A DNA stretch of 64,000 bases, taken from positions 109,041,125 to 109,105,124 of the forward strand of contig OX465581.1 of the NCBI GenBank assembly GCA_950022655.1. Direction: 5' to 3'. This DNA comes from Alentia gelatinosa. Taxonomy: Eukaryota; Annelida; Polychaeta; Phyllodocida; Polynoidae. Positions 29,516-40,400 of the stretch are shown one piece after another. Both the position numbers and the translations under genes were made by a program. Positions within the stretch are counted from its first letter, which is position 1; each line of letters starts with the position of its first letter. The notes under the pieces are model-generated. The model saw nothing but the letters and a program-made list of their open reading frames with translations, was not told the origin of the DNA and did no database searches.

Positions 29516-30149
29516 GAGAAACCCAGGGTAAATCTGCCGTTTTACATATGATAGGTAACTAGCACAGCTTTATGGACAATCGACCGCAGATGTCCGGACT
29601 TGGCAGAATTCTCGCTGTTACCTGTAACAGATTTTTCCGATCGGTGGCCAGAAATTTACATAAAGTAGCCTAAAATGCTGGAGTTTCCGGAGGCTGCGGC
29701 GCCAGGTCCCTCCAGGGCACTGTCCCTCGACCCCGTGGGAGCCCTGGACAGCCTCCAAACCTCTTGCCGATTTCTCCAAAAATTTTGCAATTTTCCAGTC
29801 ACATCGTGATACCTACAATTCCCTACGTTGGTTCCCTGGTCATTCGCTAGAGGGCAGGGCAAGATTCCTACCAACGACAGCGGGAACCAGCCAAGCCATT
29901 CGGGTACTTTGCCTGAATAGCTTCCACCATATGGGATTTGAATGTTATGCAGGAAAAGAAAGACACACTTGTTCGCCTATTTATACCTCAGACTGTAACT
30001 TGACTTTTGACCATGTTTAAATCTTGGAATGCGGGGATAGGGTAAAGGCAGTCGAGACAACGTAAGTTGATCATTCTCTTCTTTTATTATTTTCTTTCTT
30101 TTTTTTGGGAGGGGGGTAAGGGGTGAGCCGTTGGTCAAGATGGACTGGC

Positions 30150-33100
30150 TCATACAACAGTGTCGATCAGAAACAATAACATCACAATGCTAGTAGACAC
30201 AGGGGCCGGGGTTAACATCATTGATGAAATAATGTACAAGTCAATGAAACCACTACCAGATCTGAAATCCTCTAAGATTACTGTCAGAGCATACAACACT
30301 GAAGCACCGCATAAGATATTAAGGGAATTTTAAGCTAATGTCAGAAAGAAGGAGATCAGTTGATCTGACACTTTCTATGTAACTGCAGGAAAAGGAGGGT
30401 CACTCATGACATACCGCCTTGCGAGAAGATTAGCAATTCTGCATATAAATGAAACAGGTATCTCTGCAGTGGAACCAGACATGCCTTGAGTCGAAGAAGA
30501 CGACTCATTCTTCAAATGGGTAGGGAACCTGGTATGTTCCAAAGGTAAGTTATCCATTGATGAAAGGGTGCAACCATTAGCCAAGCCCCACAGGAGGATA
30601 CTGATAAACCTTCGTGACAAGATTGAGGCAAAGCTGAGACAACTTGAAGGGGACGATATCATAGAAGAGGTTACAGGAGCAACACCATGGGTCTCACAAA
30701 CAGTATTCCCACCTAAACTAATTGGAGACATACGATTATGTGTTGACATGAGAAGCTCAAACATAGCGATCAAGAGAGAACAACACATAATGCCCACCAT
30801 TGAGGAAATAATAAGTGATTTAAATGGAGCCGTCAAGTTCTCAAAACTAGATCTAAACCAAGGGTACCATCAACTAGAGTTAGATGAGGAATCATGGTAC
30901 ATCACAACTTTCACGACATATTGAACTCAGATGTTACAAACGACTCAACTTTGGGATATCCTATGCCTCAGAAATCTTCCAGAAAACCATCAGGCAAGTG
31001 TTAGACAGTATCCCAGGCCATCTCAATGTGAGTGATGATATTCTAGTGTATGGGAAAACCCAAGAGGACCAGAACCAGAACCTGAGACAAGTGCTTGACA
31101 GGATTCGGGACAAAGGTCTCACACTCAACAAAGGCAAGTGTGCCTTCAACAAAGATCACTTGAAATACCTTCTCAAAGAAGGGATTTCGCCTGATCTGGA
31201 CAAAGTGTCTGCTCTGAACAATGCAGATGCACCAACAAACCCAACTGAGGTTTGTTCATTGATCTGTATGGCCAACTACTGTGCTAGGTTCATACCTAGA
31301 TTCACTACAATAGCACAGCCACTACGAGAATTGACCAAACAGGACCAAGCATGGAATTGGGGATTGAAACAAGAGATGGCGTTTGCAGAGCTGAAGAGGA
31401 CTCTACGGGAAGAGACAGTCACTAAGTACTATGACCCAGAGAAGCCCACAAAGATCACTGTTGATGCAGTAGGTCTTGGTGCTATACTGGTTCAGACCAC
31501 AGTAAAAAGAGATGAAGTCATTAGCTACACCAGTCGACCCCTGTCAGAAGTCGAACAACGGTACTCACAGACAGATCGGGAAACAGTAGTGTTCGGATGT
31601 GAGAGGTTTCATCTGTACATCATAGGAAAACCGGTCACGATGGCCACAGATCACAAAGCTCTGATGACTATCTTCAACAACCCTCAGTACAAACCACCTG
31701 CAAGGATTGAGCATTGAAATCTACAACTGAAATGATTCCACATCAAGTCATATATGAGCCAGGGTGAAGCAACCCTGCAGATTACCTGTCTTGTCACCCT
31801 GACAAGGACACACATGCAAGTTCAGCAGAAAAGCAAGGGAAAGAATATATCAACTACGTGGCAGCTCAGGCATCTCTTGATACCATAACCCTTGACAAAG
31901 TAAAAGATGAGACACAAAAAGAATACAGAAACTGATACAGAAGATCATTCACAACCAGTGGAAATGGGTGATTGATGATGATGAACTTCAACCATTCTTA
32001 AGAGTGAAGAATGAAATGTCTGTTTCATCCAATAGAGACTTCATCATGAGGGGAACAAGAATGATCATACCCAAAGACTCAGGTCTCAAATAATAGATCT
32101 TGCCCATGAGGGACACCTGGGACTGGTGAAAACCAAGGTATCCAAGAATAAACAAACTGACACAACAGAGGATCAATAGATGTGTCCCATGCCAGTCGTG
32201 TGTAGAAAAGAAAGTACCAGTACCACTCTCAATGACACCTCTCCCAGAGGGACCATGGAAAAACCTTTGTGCAGACTTCTATGGACCACTCCCAACTGGC
32301 GAGTATCTACTTGTTATCATAGATGAGTTCTTCTGCTAGCCATATATTCAGCAAGTGCGAGAGCTGTTGTACCAGTAGTCGACAAAGTGTTATCCATGTT
32401 TGGAATACCAGACTCACTCAAGACAGATAATGGACCACCCTTCAGGAGCAGTAAATTCTGGCATTTTGCTGAACATCTTGGATTCACTCAACAGAGAATC
32501 TGCACAATGCGCTTGTCCGAAATTATGTGATCCTGAATAGTCCTAATAATTAACAACAAATAAAGAAATGATGTAAATACACGGATGTGGCTAGCAGAAT
32601 GTAAACAGAAGGAAGCTTCTAGAAAGTTCGTCTGTATAAGGGTATGGCTGGTCATGTGACCAGGTGATGTAAGCAGCAGAGGAGTACACCTTCGCTGCAG
32701 CTGCTGGAGTAAGGTTGGGCGCCGGAGGCTTCAACCCGTGAGGGTGGAGTTGCCTACATTAGATATTCTACGTGAAGACTCTCAGTGCTGTGAGTTGCTT
32801 ACAGACCGACGTGTGAGTAACTATCTCTCAGTGTAGCGAACACAGAACGTGTGGGCTACTATAATAACATTCAACCAGGAACATTGGAATACTTGACTAT
32901 ATCTACCAAACAGGAACTGGAACGAACAACTGCAGGAACGAAGTGCATTAATACAGACTGAAAGAAACAGAACATTTAGGACTATAAGCTGAAGTTTAAT
33001 ATACTGAAGGTATGACATTGTCAACGAGAATATAACATCGATTTGGATATTATTGTCTGTAATCGTTTAATACAGATTGCTCTCAGGAGATTAAAGTGAA

Positions 33101-33485
33101 TGACTTGACTTGCAGTGTTCGCCTTTCCTCCTCTCAGGTCATTGAGATGTGAGGTCACCGTGTCTTGGTGGCTCTACTAAGCAAGTAGTACTATCCCCAA
33201 TTAGTCTAAGAAAGCAGGAAGACATAAGAATTAAGAAGTTAAGCTAGCTACCCTCATAACTACTGAAGGGTCAATAATTACAATCACACTTTGGTGCAAA
33301 TCACAGCTAGATGTGCAAATGGTGAATGTGAAAGGTTCATGAGGAATCTGGTTAAGATCCTGAAAAGTACAAAGACCATGGAAACAAGAACTCTACCAGA
33401 TCTTGAGGAATTACAGAGCAACTCCTCACCAGACCGGAATTTCTCAAAGACTATGCTCCGAAGTAGTAGAAGTCAAAAGTGTTAC
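30150..33485 (+). pseudogene. pol: Gypsy pol pseudogene (PR-RT-RH-IN)
   Basis: Protease: LVDTGAG at 30190-30210 with the catalytic DTGA. RT: begins near 30570 (PHRRILINLRDKIEAKL), motif KLDLNQGYHQ at about 30845-30875; a frame change near 30925 separates it from the second half, where the active-site box reads VSDD (31024-31040). RNase H: ITVDA at 31455, then TDRETV and a DHKAL box, ending at a stop (31715-31717). Integrase: zinc-finger His near 32100 and CQSC at 32190; catalytic Asp in CADFYGP (about 32270) and TDNGPP (about 32425); the catalytic Glu segment NGECERFM is displaced to about 33320 by an insertion. Stops at 30331 and 30488 among others confirm inactivity. Confidence 0.85.
32515..33290. 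mobile_element. Insertion splitting the Gypsy integrase
   Basis: Integrase similarity stops after the TDNGPP region (GFTQQRIC) and resumes at ITARCANGECERF near 33298, so ~780 bases are foreign. The insert is non-coding, with TG- and CA-rich edges and no ORF of note; a solo LTR of another element is the simplest reading. Its exact borders and target duplication were not resolved. Confidence 0.5.
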
Positions 33486-33538
33486 ATTACGACTCATGTT
33501 TCTGATAGTAGAATCTCATGCCTTATTCTACACATATT

Positions 33539-33910
33539 AATGACTAACACAAGCATGGGTTTGGACATAAAAATTTATTAAGTATGATAGAAGTACGGAT
33601 GATTTTTATATAAGTCCATAATACTATATATCTGATGAGATGAGAGTTCACGTGGTGATTAGATGCCCTACAAGGTAGGAGAGATTGAAGAGATGAGATT
33701 GAAGAGTTTTTGTAGGGTGGGTGGGTGGGTGGTTCTTTATCGTCGGCGTGCCAGGGTTGAAGTGGATGCAGGCGGGTTGGAGGTGGGTGGTCTCGTGGCC
33801 AGGACCACATGACCGGAACCATGGGAGTGCGAGTCCTTAGCGACCGGTGCGAGTCCTTAGCAACCGTGCTTGGTCACATTACCACTAACTCCTCAGTTAG
33901 TCCCAATGCT
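33539..33910. repeat. Dispersed repeat, copy 1
   Basis: It shares about 330 bases with 46689-47023: AATGACTAACACAA at the start, TTTTTGTAGGGTGGG in the middle, GACCGGAACCAT and GAGTCCTTAGCG towards the end, closing near CAGTTAG / CCCTAATGC. The ends are weakly inverted (GACTAAC / GTTAGTC). It sits inside the Gypsy remnant. Confidence 0.8.
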
Positions 33911-34156
33911 AACCTGCAAACATTAGCAGTTAAAGTTAAAGGTTAAATTGGTAAATGATGGTTTCTTTATATCTACAAAATAAACCAAAGATGCAGGAAC
34001 AATACACAAAAACTGTGATCCAAGTACTACTAAAGACTCATGCCAAAGACTGATATATGATGAAAATCCTAGTGTGAGTTATAGTCTATGATACTTTGCG
34101 TAGTAATCCTGCATATGTTAACTATAGCCTAAACTTTTAATCTAAAGAAGGGGGGG

Positions 34157-34318
34157 TGTACTGTTTGGAGTTTAACTTTACTACAGTGTCATATATTTCA
34201 TGTTACACTAGAACACATTTCATGTTACACTAGACTCCCAGAAATAAAGATGGCTGCAAGTGTTTTTCACTCCCCAGTACATTAAACCCACTGAAACACC
34301 ACAAAGCCAACTGTTACA
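34157..34318 (+). repeat. Putative 3' LTR of the Gypsy remnant
   Basis: A purine tract (AAAGAAGGGGGG) ends at 34156 and is followed by TGTACTG, as at a polypurine tract/LTR junction. The segment contains AATAAA at about 34241 and ends ...TGTTACA. Unpaired, since no 5' copy is recognised. Confidence 0.45.
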
Positions 34319-34330
34319 CTTCATGATATT

Positions 34331-34345
34331 GGGGGGGGGGGGGGG
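34331..34345. repeat. Poly-G run
   Basis: Fifteen consecutive G, next to the putative LTR end. Similar runs occur at about 149-162 (G) and 54069-54086 (C). Confidence 0.95.
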
Positions 34346-36911
34346 TAGGTGAAAGCCCTTAAAATGTTTCCGTAATATTTGAACAGGCCATTACAGTGAG
34401 AAAATGTTAGGAAATCAATACACTTAGACATTATCTTCTTAGTCTTTGAATTAGACCATGCAGCTCCTTGCTTATGCTTGGAACGTTGCCTCATCTATAT
34501 ACATCAAACAGTAGGATTCACATGTATGGCATGCACATATTGGTCTTTGAAGTTAACTATACCCCTCTGTCGCGTCTGTTTTGTTTAAGATACTAAGGAG
34601 TCTATTTCCAAAAGATACAATCTTCTTCCAGTTCATCCAATCTCCTTGAGTCGAATGGGTATTTTGGATTTGAGTACCTTACCAATAATATCATATCAAT
34701 ATATAGGATTAAAAGAAACACACTGAATTTGATAGAGATAATATTTTCCTCCAAAATTATCATACTTAATTTTTTACTTGTCCCTGTGTTCTTCGATGAG
34801 TTGACCCATGAGTGAGAGAAACAGCATCGATCATATCATCGACATTGTTATCATGCCAGCCGTATCGAAATACTTTAAACAGTGTCTCAGCAATATCCCA
34901 GATAAAGTTGGTTCACAGTTCAAAGATGTGTCTACCTTGAGGAATCTAACTATTTGATGCTGTCAAATAACCATAGATGGGCATTTCCCCTATAACTACT
35001 AAAATATTCATATTGAGGTTTATGTAAAATCATGATGCTATTGTCCCAGTGTTACACACTAAAGAAAAAAGGGATGATTAATCAATCGTCCCTTTTTTCT
35101 TTTTTTATGTTCTTTATCTATGCTGAGTCCCATCAGTCAAAATAGAATGGTTTGCGTACGGACACAGTTAACAATATGACATACCAATTCCTTATGTGTC
35201 GCCAGCTTATTCTACAATCCATACAGTGACTTTTCTTTTCACAAAGTATACCGTTTCGATTAGATTTACACGGATTCACATTTAACATAACACCTCCCCT
35301 GCTGAGGTCACCTGCGATATCTTTCCTTTCTTTTATCCGAGAAAATATTCATCGATCACCTTCACACTATTAGATGCCCTCCATATGATGCCATCAATCA
35401 CAACTTGAATACCAATGTGTTATCATTGGCAAAATGTCGTTCGTCTTTATGTTTAAAATGGAAAACTCCTCTGTATGATATAAAAATAGGTATCGCATGC
35501 TCAAATAGATGCATTTTTCTTTTCTTTTATTCTGTAGAGCAAAGAATTCACGTTAAAGAAATAAAACATGAATTAGTTTTCATTAGAATATTATTTCTTT
35601 CAAAATATTAGATTTAATTTGAATTCACAACAACCATCTGCATTTTTCGTTTCTATACGTGCGTGTGAAGCATTCTTATCTACATATACCAGCATGTTAA
35701 TCATGCAGCAATACATATTGGAAATGTATTCGAGTTCACAAAGATAAATCATTCAATAATTTAAGAATACAGATGTCTAGGAGGTTCGTTCAAACCCCAC
35801 CGACCAACACAAATACTCTCAGCTTATTAATCAGGTATATAGATCTATAGGTCTGAGGTCTAAGAAAAGCAATTGGATTTTCGTCATAGATTGGAAAGAA
35901 TTCAAGTTAAAATCTGTTTATTGTTTTGTTAATTGCAAAAATAAGTACATGACTATAGAAATTGAGGATTAAAGTGAGTGAGTAATGATTCTCATAATCT
36001 CCCTTTAGGGACTTTTCAACTGTGATCCATCTTTAACAAGGATAGGGAGTTCCTTCTGGAGTTATCTGAATATAAATCCGTGTGCATCGTAATAATACTA
36101 ATTTTCGTACAAGGAGAGGGGTTTCCCCAGTATCTATTTTGATATAGATGACTAATCCCCATGAATAGCCAAGGCATGGTAAATTATCTATTGTCATTCC
36201 AGCAGGAATTCACTCTTGTAGATATGTTACTAACGAAACCGCTATTAATTAACACACACAAAAAAGAGGTGGTTAGGGAATATCCCCCAGCCTCATAATG
36301 ACTGCAATACAGTCAACCAAAAAAACAAATATGGCCCACATACTGACACACCACATAACAGTGCGTTAACTATAACAAAACCATTGACAAAGATGGATAA
36401 AACATGTAACCCCAAAATGAACACGAAAAGTTGGAACTCAATCATGAGACCCACACTCTACCTCCCTTTTAGGTAAGATCCAATTATCAAATTGAGTTCA
36501 ATCATACAACAAGCACAGGGAGAGTCTAAAGTGGGGAGGCATAGTCTCACAAAGCAACCTGAACCAATTGCAATGAGCAGTACTGTGAACTCGTGGAGAA
36601 TAAAGTCCACCCCACAATACAGCGAAACGGGCGAAACCCGATACCCTGTGTCGTTATCGTGGTAGCTTTCAAGCATAAGGCCCCGTATACAATGGGTTTG
36701 ATTATATGTAGGAATAGGTTAAGGTATTTTAATTCTTATGTTGATTAGATAATTAGCCCACTCTTAGTATTGTAATAGAAAATAGTTTTTTGAATATATT
36801 CTAATATGATAATCAGTTCAAATATCTGCCAAATCCTTAATTAGTAGTCAAACTGCAACACCGTCCTTTTGGCAGTAATGACGTAGTACAAGGACCAAGG
36901 GAGACCAGCCT
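34346..36911. other. Intergenic AT-rich DNA
   Basis: No gene recognised. It contains one strong hairpin at 35061-35102. Confidence 0.4.
35061..35102. repeat. Near-perfect hairpin
   Basis: AAAGAAAAAAGGGATGATT and AATCGTCCCTTTTTTCTTT pair around a 4-base loop with one mismatch. Confidence 0.85.
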
Positions 36912-37197
36912 GGGACCTGTTTCACTAGTTTCGTGACATGTCTAGATGGCGTGTCCGGTTTGTCTGGTTTCATAAGAACTATATATTAGACTTCGTTTTG
37001 TCCGTTCTTGCTTGCACTGTTGGTGCCACTTTTGTCACGAAACTAGTGAAACAGGTCCATGATGTGTAGATTTGTCTAATTCTTATGTCTGAGGTCTGTC
37101 TTTTCCTAAGGGCAGCTACTTGTGTTGTCACGAAACTAGAAAACCCCAATGTCCGTATGGTGTCACAGACATGTCACAAAACTAGTGAAACAGGTCC
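36912..37197. mobile_element. MITE with GGGACCTGTTTCAC ends, copy 2
   Basis: Shares ends and most of the interior with the copy at 24811, including GTTCTTGCTTGCACTGTTGG and CAGCTACTTGTGTTGTCAC. It ends 256 bases before the ATG of the beta-mannosidase-like gene, so it probably lies in the promoter or 5' UTR. Confidence 0.88.
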
Positions 37198-37453
37198 AAG
37201 AAGATCATTCTGGTGCAGTACCCCTTGCAACGTCGTATGTGTGTCACCGCCAGGGTGGGTCTATAGCAGAGTCCTCGCACATAGCCACATATATCCCACA
37301 TCAGCTCCTAAAGCGGACCCAGTGGGTCGACAGTCACTCCAGCAAGTGTGTTCTCCGTGAGGGCTACGTATACCCATAAGACGGGACAATTTCACACGCA
37401 AACACACAAGTAATGCATACCCTTTAGGCATAAGTGATATAATCTAGAAGACC

Positions 37454-40400
37454 ATGGCTTACACGTTCGTCAGGGATTATAGATCGCTGGAAATAACCGA
37501 GCCTCTGAACAACGCAGATCCACAGGAGTCGTCCATCCTTTTATGGCCTAGAAAAACCCGGAGGTCAAGACTAGTCGTACCTCTCGTCGCACTGGCGTTA
37601 GGTGCCGCTCTCATTCTAACCCTCGTCGTCTCATTGGTCATCCTTGTGCCTCGTTTACACAAGCCTCCCGTTGTATTCAACACAACGACCTACGACCTGA
37701 ACGGGAACTGGCGACTGCAAAACAGTAACGCATGTACGTGCAGATTGATAGAATAAGTTTAGTTTTCTCAGAGTCTTTGTTGTTCTTTCAAAAATCAGAG
37801 CAACTAACTACAACTCGATCGTCATACATTGTATATATGTATCTTATGGTCTTATTGATGGTGCTTTATGATCTCAACTGCAGAAGATCAGTTGCAAGAA
37901 AAGTCCATTGATGCATTCTAGTTGTCGAAATTGATAGACGTGTATACATATGCACTGCCCCATTGTTTATCTCCGATACGTATGATACGTTCCATTACAC
38001 CCTTTAAACTTTAATGGAAACAAAATACATTTATTTCTAAATGATAGCCGTAAAAAGATGTGTTATCAGGTTGTAGAATATTGAGAATTCTAGTTCATGA
38101 TTTCATAAGATTAGAAGTTAAGTTTCTTATAAATGCAAATGTGACCTATAGCCATGAGTGCAACCCACAACATACAAGTTGGAATGAAGGTCTACTCAAA
38201 AGCTACTGCTGGAGTGTAGATACTTGTGATGTCTTATTGATATTTGGAGATCTTATGAATCCTATCGGATCCTATTCATTTGTTTTGCTAGTTCGCTACA
38301 GATGTAAGATCCATAAGGAATTGAATTTTATCCCAGTGTTTGAGAAACATGATGCTCTCGTTCTGACCTTATTTCTGTGTTGATGTGGTTTTAGATCTGT
38401 TCTCTTCCTGTGAATGTGACGAGACACATGATCAGTCTTTCTAGCTAGTCTCATTATTGAGTGTGAAATATTCTAAGATAATTATAAGAGACAACACATA
38501 TGTAGTTTGGAACAAGAAAAGGTAAACTTTTTTATTAATAGCCTTTCTTAAAACATACCGCATTACTGCAAGTTAAAACATGTATAACAAATTTGTGTTC
38601 AGGGATGGTGGGTGGGAAAAGTTCGTGCAGACTGTTCAGTGTTCTTTGGTACAATGGCGGCGCATGCGAGCCGGGTGTATATATATCCGGTGGATGCCTC
38701 GTGTACATATGCTTGTGTTGCCTCGCCGAATTAATAAACAATTAACAATTATTTCACAATTATAAGAGACAACACATATGTAGTTTGGAACAAGAAAAGG
38801 TAAACTTTTTTATTATTAGCCTTTCTTAAAACACCGCAACCAGGCTATATGAGTTTACCTATTGTCCCAGACACCTGTGTGTACACCTGCTTTGGTGTGT
38901 ACACTCTTACCGCCGCTGAGGTCCACATGCCTTGCGCCGAAATGTCTTTCTCACCTATACCTGCCCTGGCCGCCAGGCATGCACCCGTTCGCCTCATGGA
39001 GTGCATTGTTATGTCATCATGTCGCGGGGCGCCCGCAAGGACTGCCGCCAGCCTGAGGAGGTGGGTGGCCCTCTTGACCGGAATGGGTCTAAGGGTACCT
39101 GGTAATAAGAATAGAGGAGAGTCACTGGATCCAGGGGTCATGCCTATGACAGTTTTCACTGCATTGACCGGACAATACACATTATCATTTTGACTTTGTA
39201 ACCACAGTTCACGGGTGTGGGTTGTTGTCTTGGAGGTTGGTACTTTGACCCAAACACCGCCGTTGGCGAATGCAAGGTCTTTACGTCTCAATAGGTGCCT
39301 TGACCCAGTGTCCGTGTCTGCTAAGTGGCATTGGCGCAATAGAGTATGTAGCACAAACAAAACCATAGCTCGGACCACGATTCCTTCATCATTCAGTTTC
39401 ATCAGTTTGTCACAGATAGTTCTTAACTCTAAAATGCTCAGCTCACGCGCTTTTTGTGTTACGTGGGTATTACCTGATGTCATGATTTTAATAAATCTGA
39501 CTAGTAGTGGATGAGTAAAAGCAGTGATATCCCCTGCATTTTGTAAGACAAAGTTCTTTGCACCGGATATATAGTTTTTGACGGTGCTAGGGGAATCAAA
39601 GGAATTAAACAACAACTGTACATACATACATACATCCTCAACATTGGGTTGCATCACATCTTTGTCATAGTTTATCATATACATGGCAAAAGTCTTATGT
39701 TGACTCCTTCGGTTCTTCATTGTCCCCTCTGCACACAAGTGGGAGAGATTTCCTTTGTATTGTTCGTAAAGGGGGGGACCTGAAAGGAGAGTTACCAGAG
39801 ATCACTGTCAATAATATCACTTGGTTTCACCGGTTTAGTGGCGACCAGACCCCTTTCTTTGACAATTCGTTCGGCCGTCATCCTGTGACTGACCGAGATA
39901 CCTCGTCGGGATAATGCGTCTGCCAATACCAGTGTGTCACCGCTGCGGTGTTCTAGGTGTACATTTATCTGGCGTAAACCACATGTCATAGCTAGGCGTC
40001 GTGCACACAGTGCCATGACTGGGTCACGGGCCCGTCCCGTGTTCAATGCGCTCACACTCGCCGTATTGTCACTCACAATTATCAGATCTACACACTGTAT
40101 TTCGTCGCTTACCAATGTCTCCACCGCTATCACCGCGTTCAGAGCTTCTAGGCGGTTTATGTGATGTAAGTCACGGAATTCCATGGGAAAATCTACTGCA
40201 AAGTATTTCCCCATTCCGAAACCCCCTCCCCCCTCAAGGCATGCATCACATTCCAATTCAAGGATTGGACGCACTTCTTTCAGAAGGAGGGTGCCATTGA
40301 ATTGACTGGCAAAGCTACAGAACCATTCTACATCTCGTCTGACGCCTTCACTGACCTGTACCGTGTTTTGTTTGTGTGCCGCTCTAAGGCAGTCCAGAAC

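Larger units (their letters stand above)
30140..34318 (+). mobile_element. Degraded Gypsy-type LTR retrotransposon
   Basis: In order along the plus strand: aspartic protease, reverse transcriptase, RNase H, integrase, then a purine tract and an LTR-like segment. This order is the Ty3/Gypsy arrangement. No gag and no 5' LTR are recognised. The copy carries frameshifts, in-frame stops and two insertions (about 32515-33290 and 33539-33910), so it is an old dead copy. Confidence 0.85.

Noticed and set aside
35061..35102. Intrinsic transcription terminator
   Set aside because: Hairpin followed by T-run resembles a bacterial terminator, but the DNA is animal nuclear sequence and no gene ends here.
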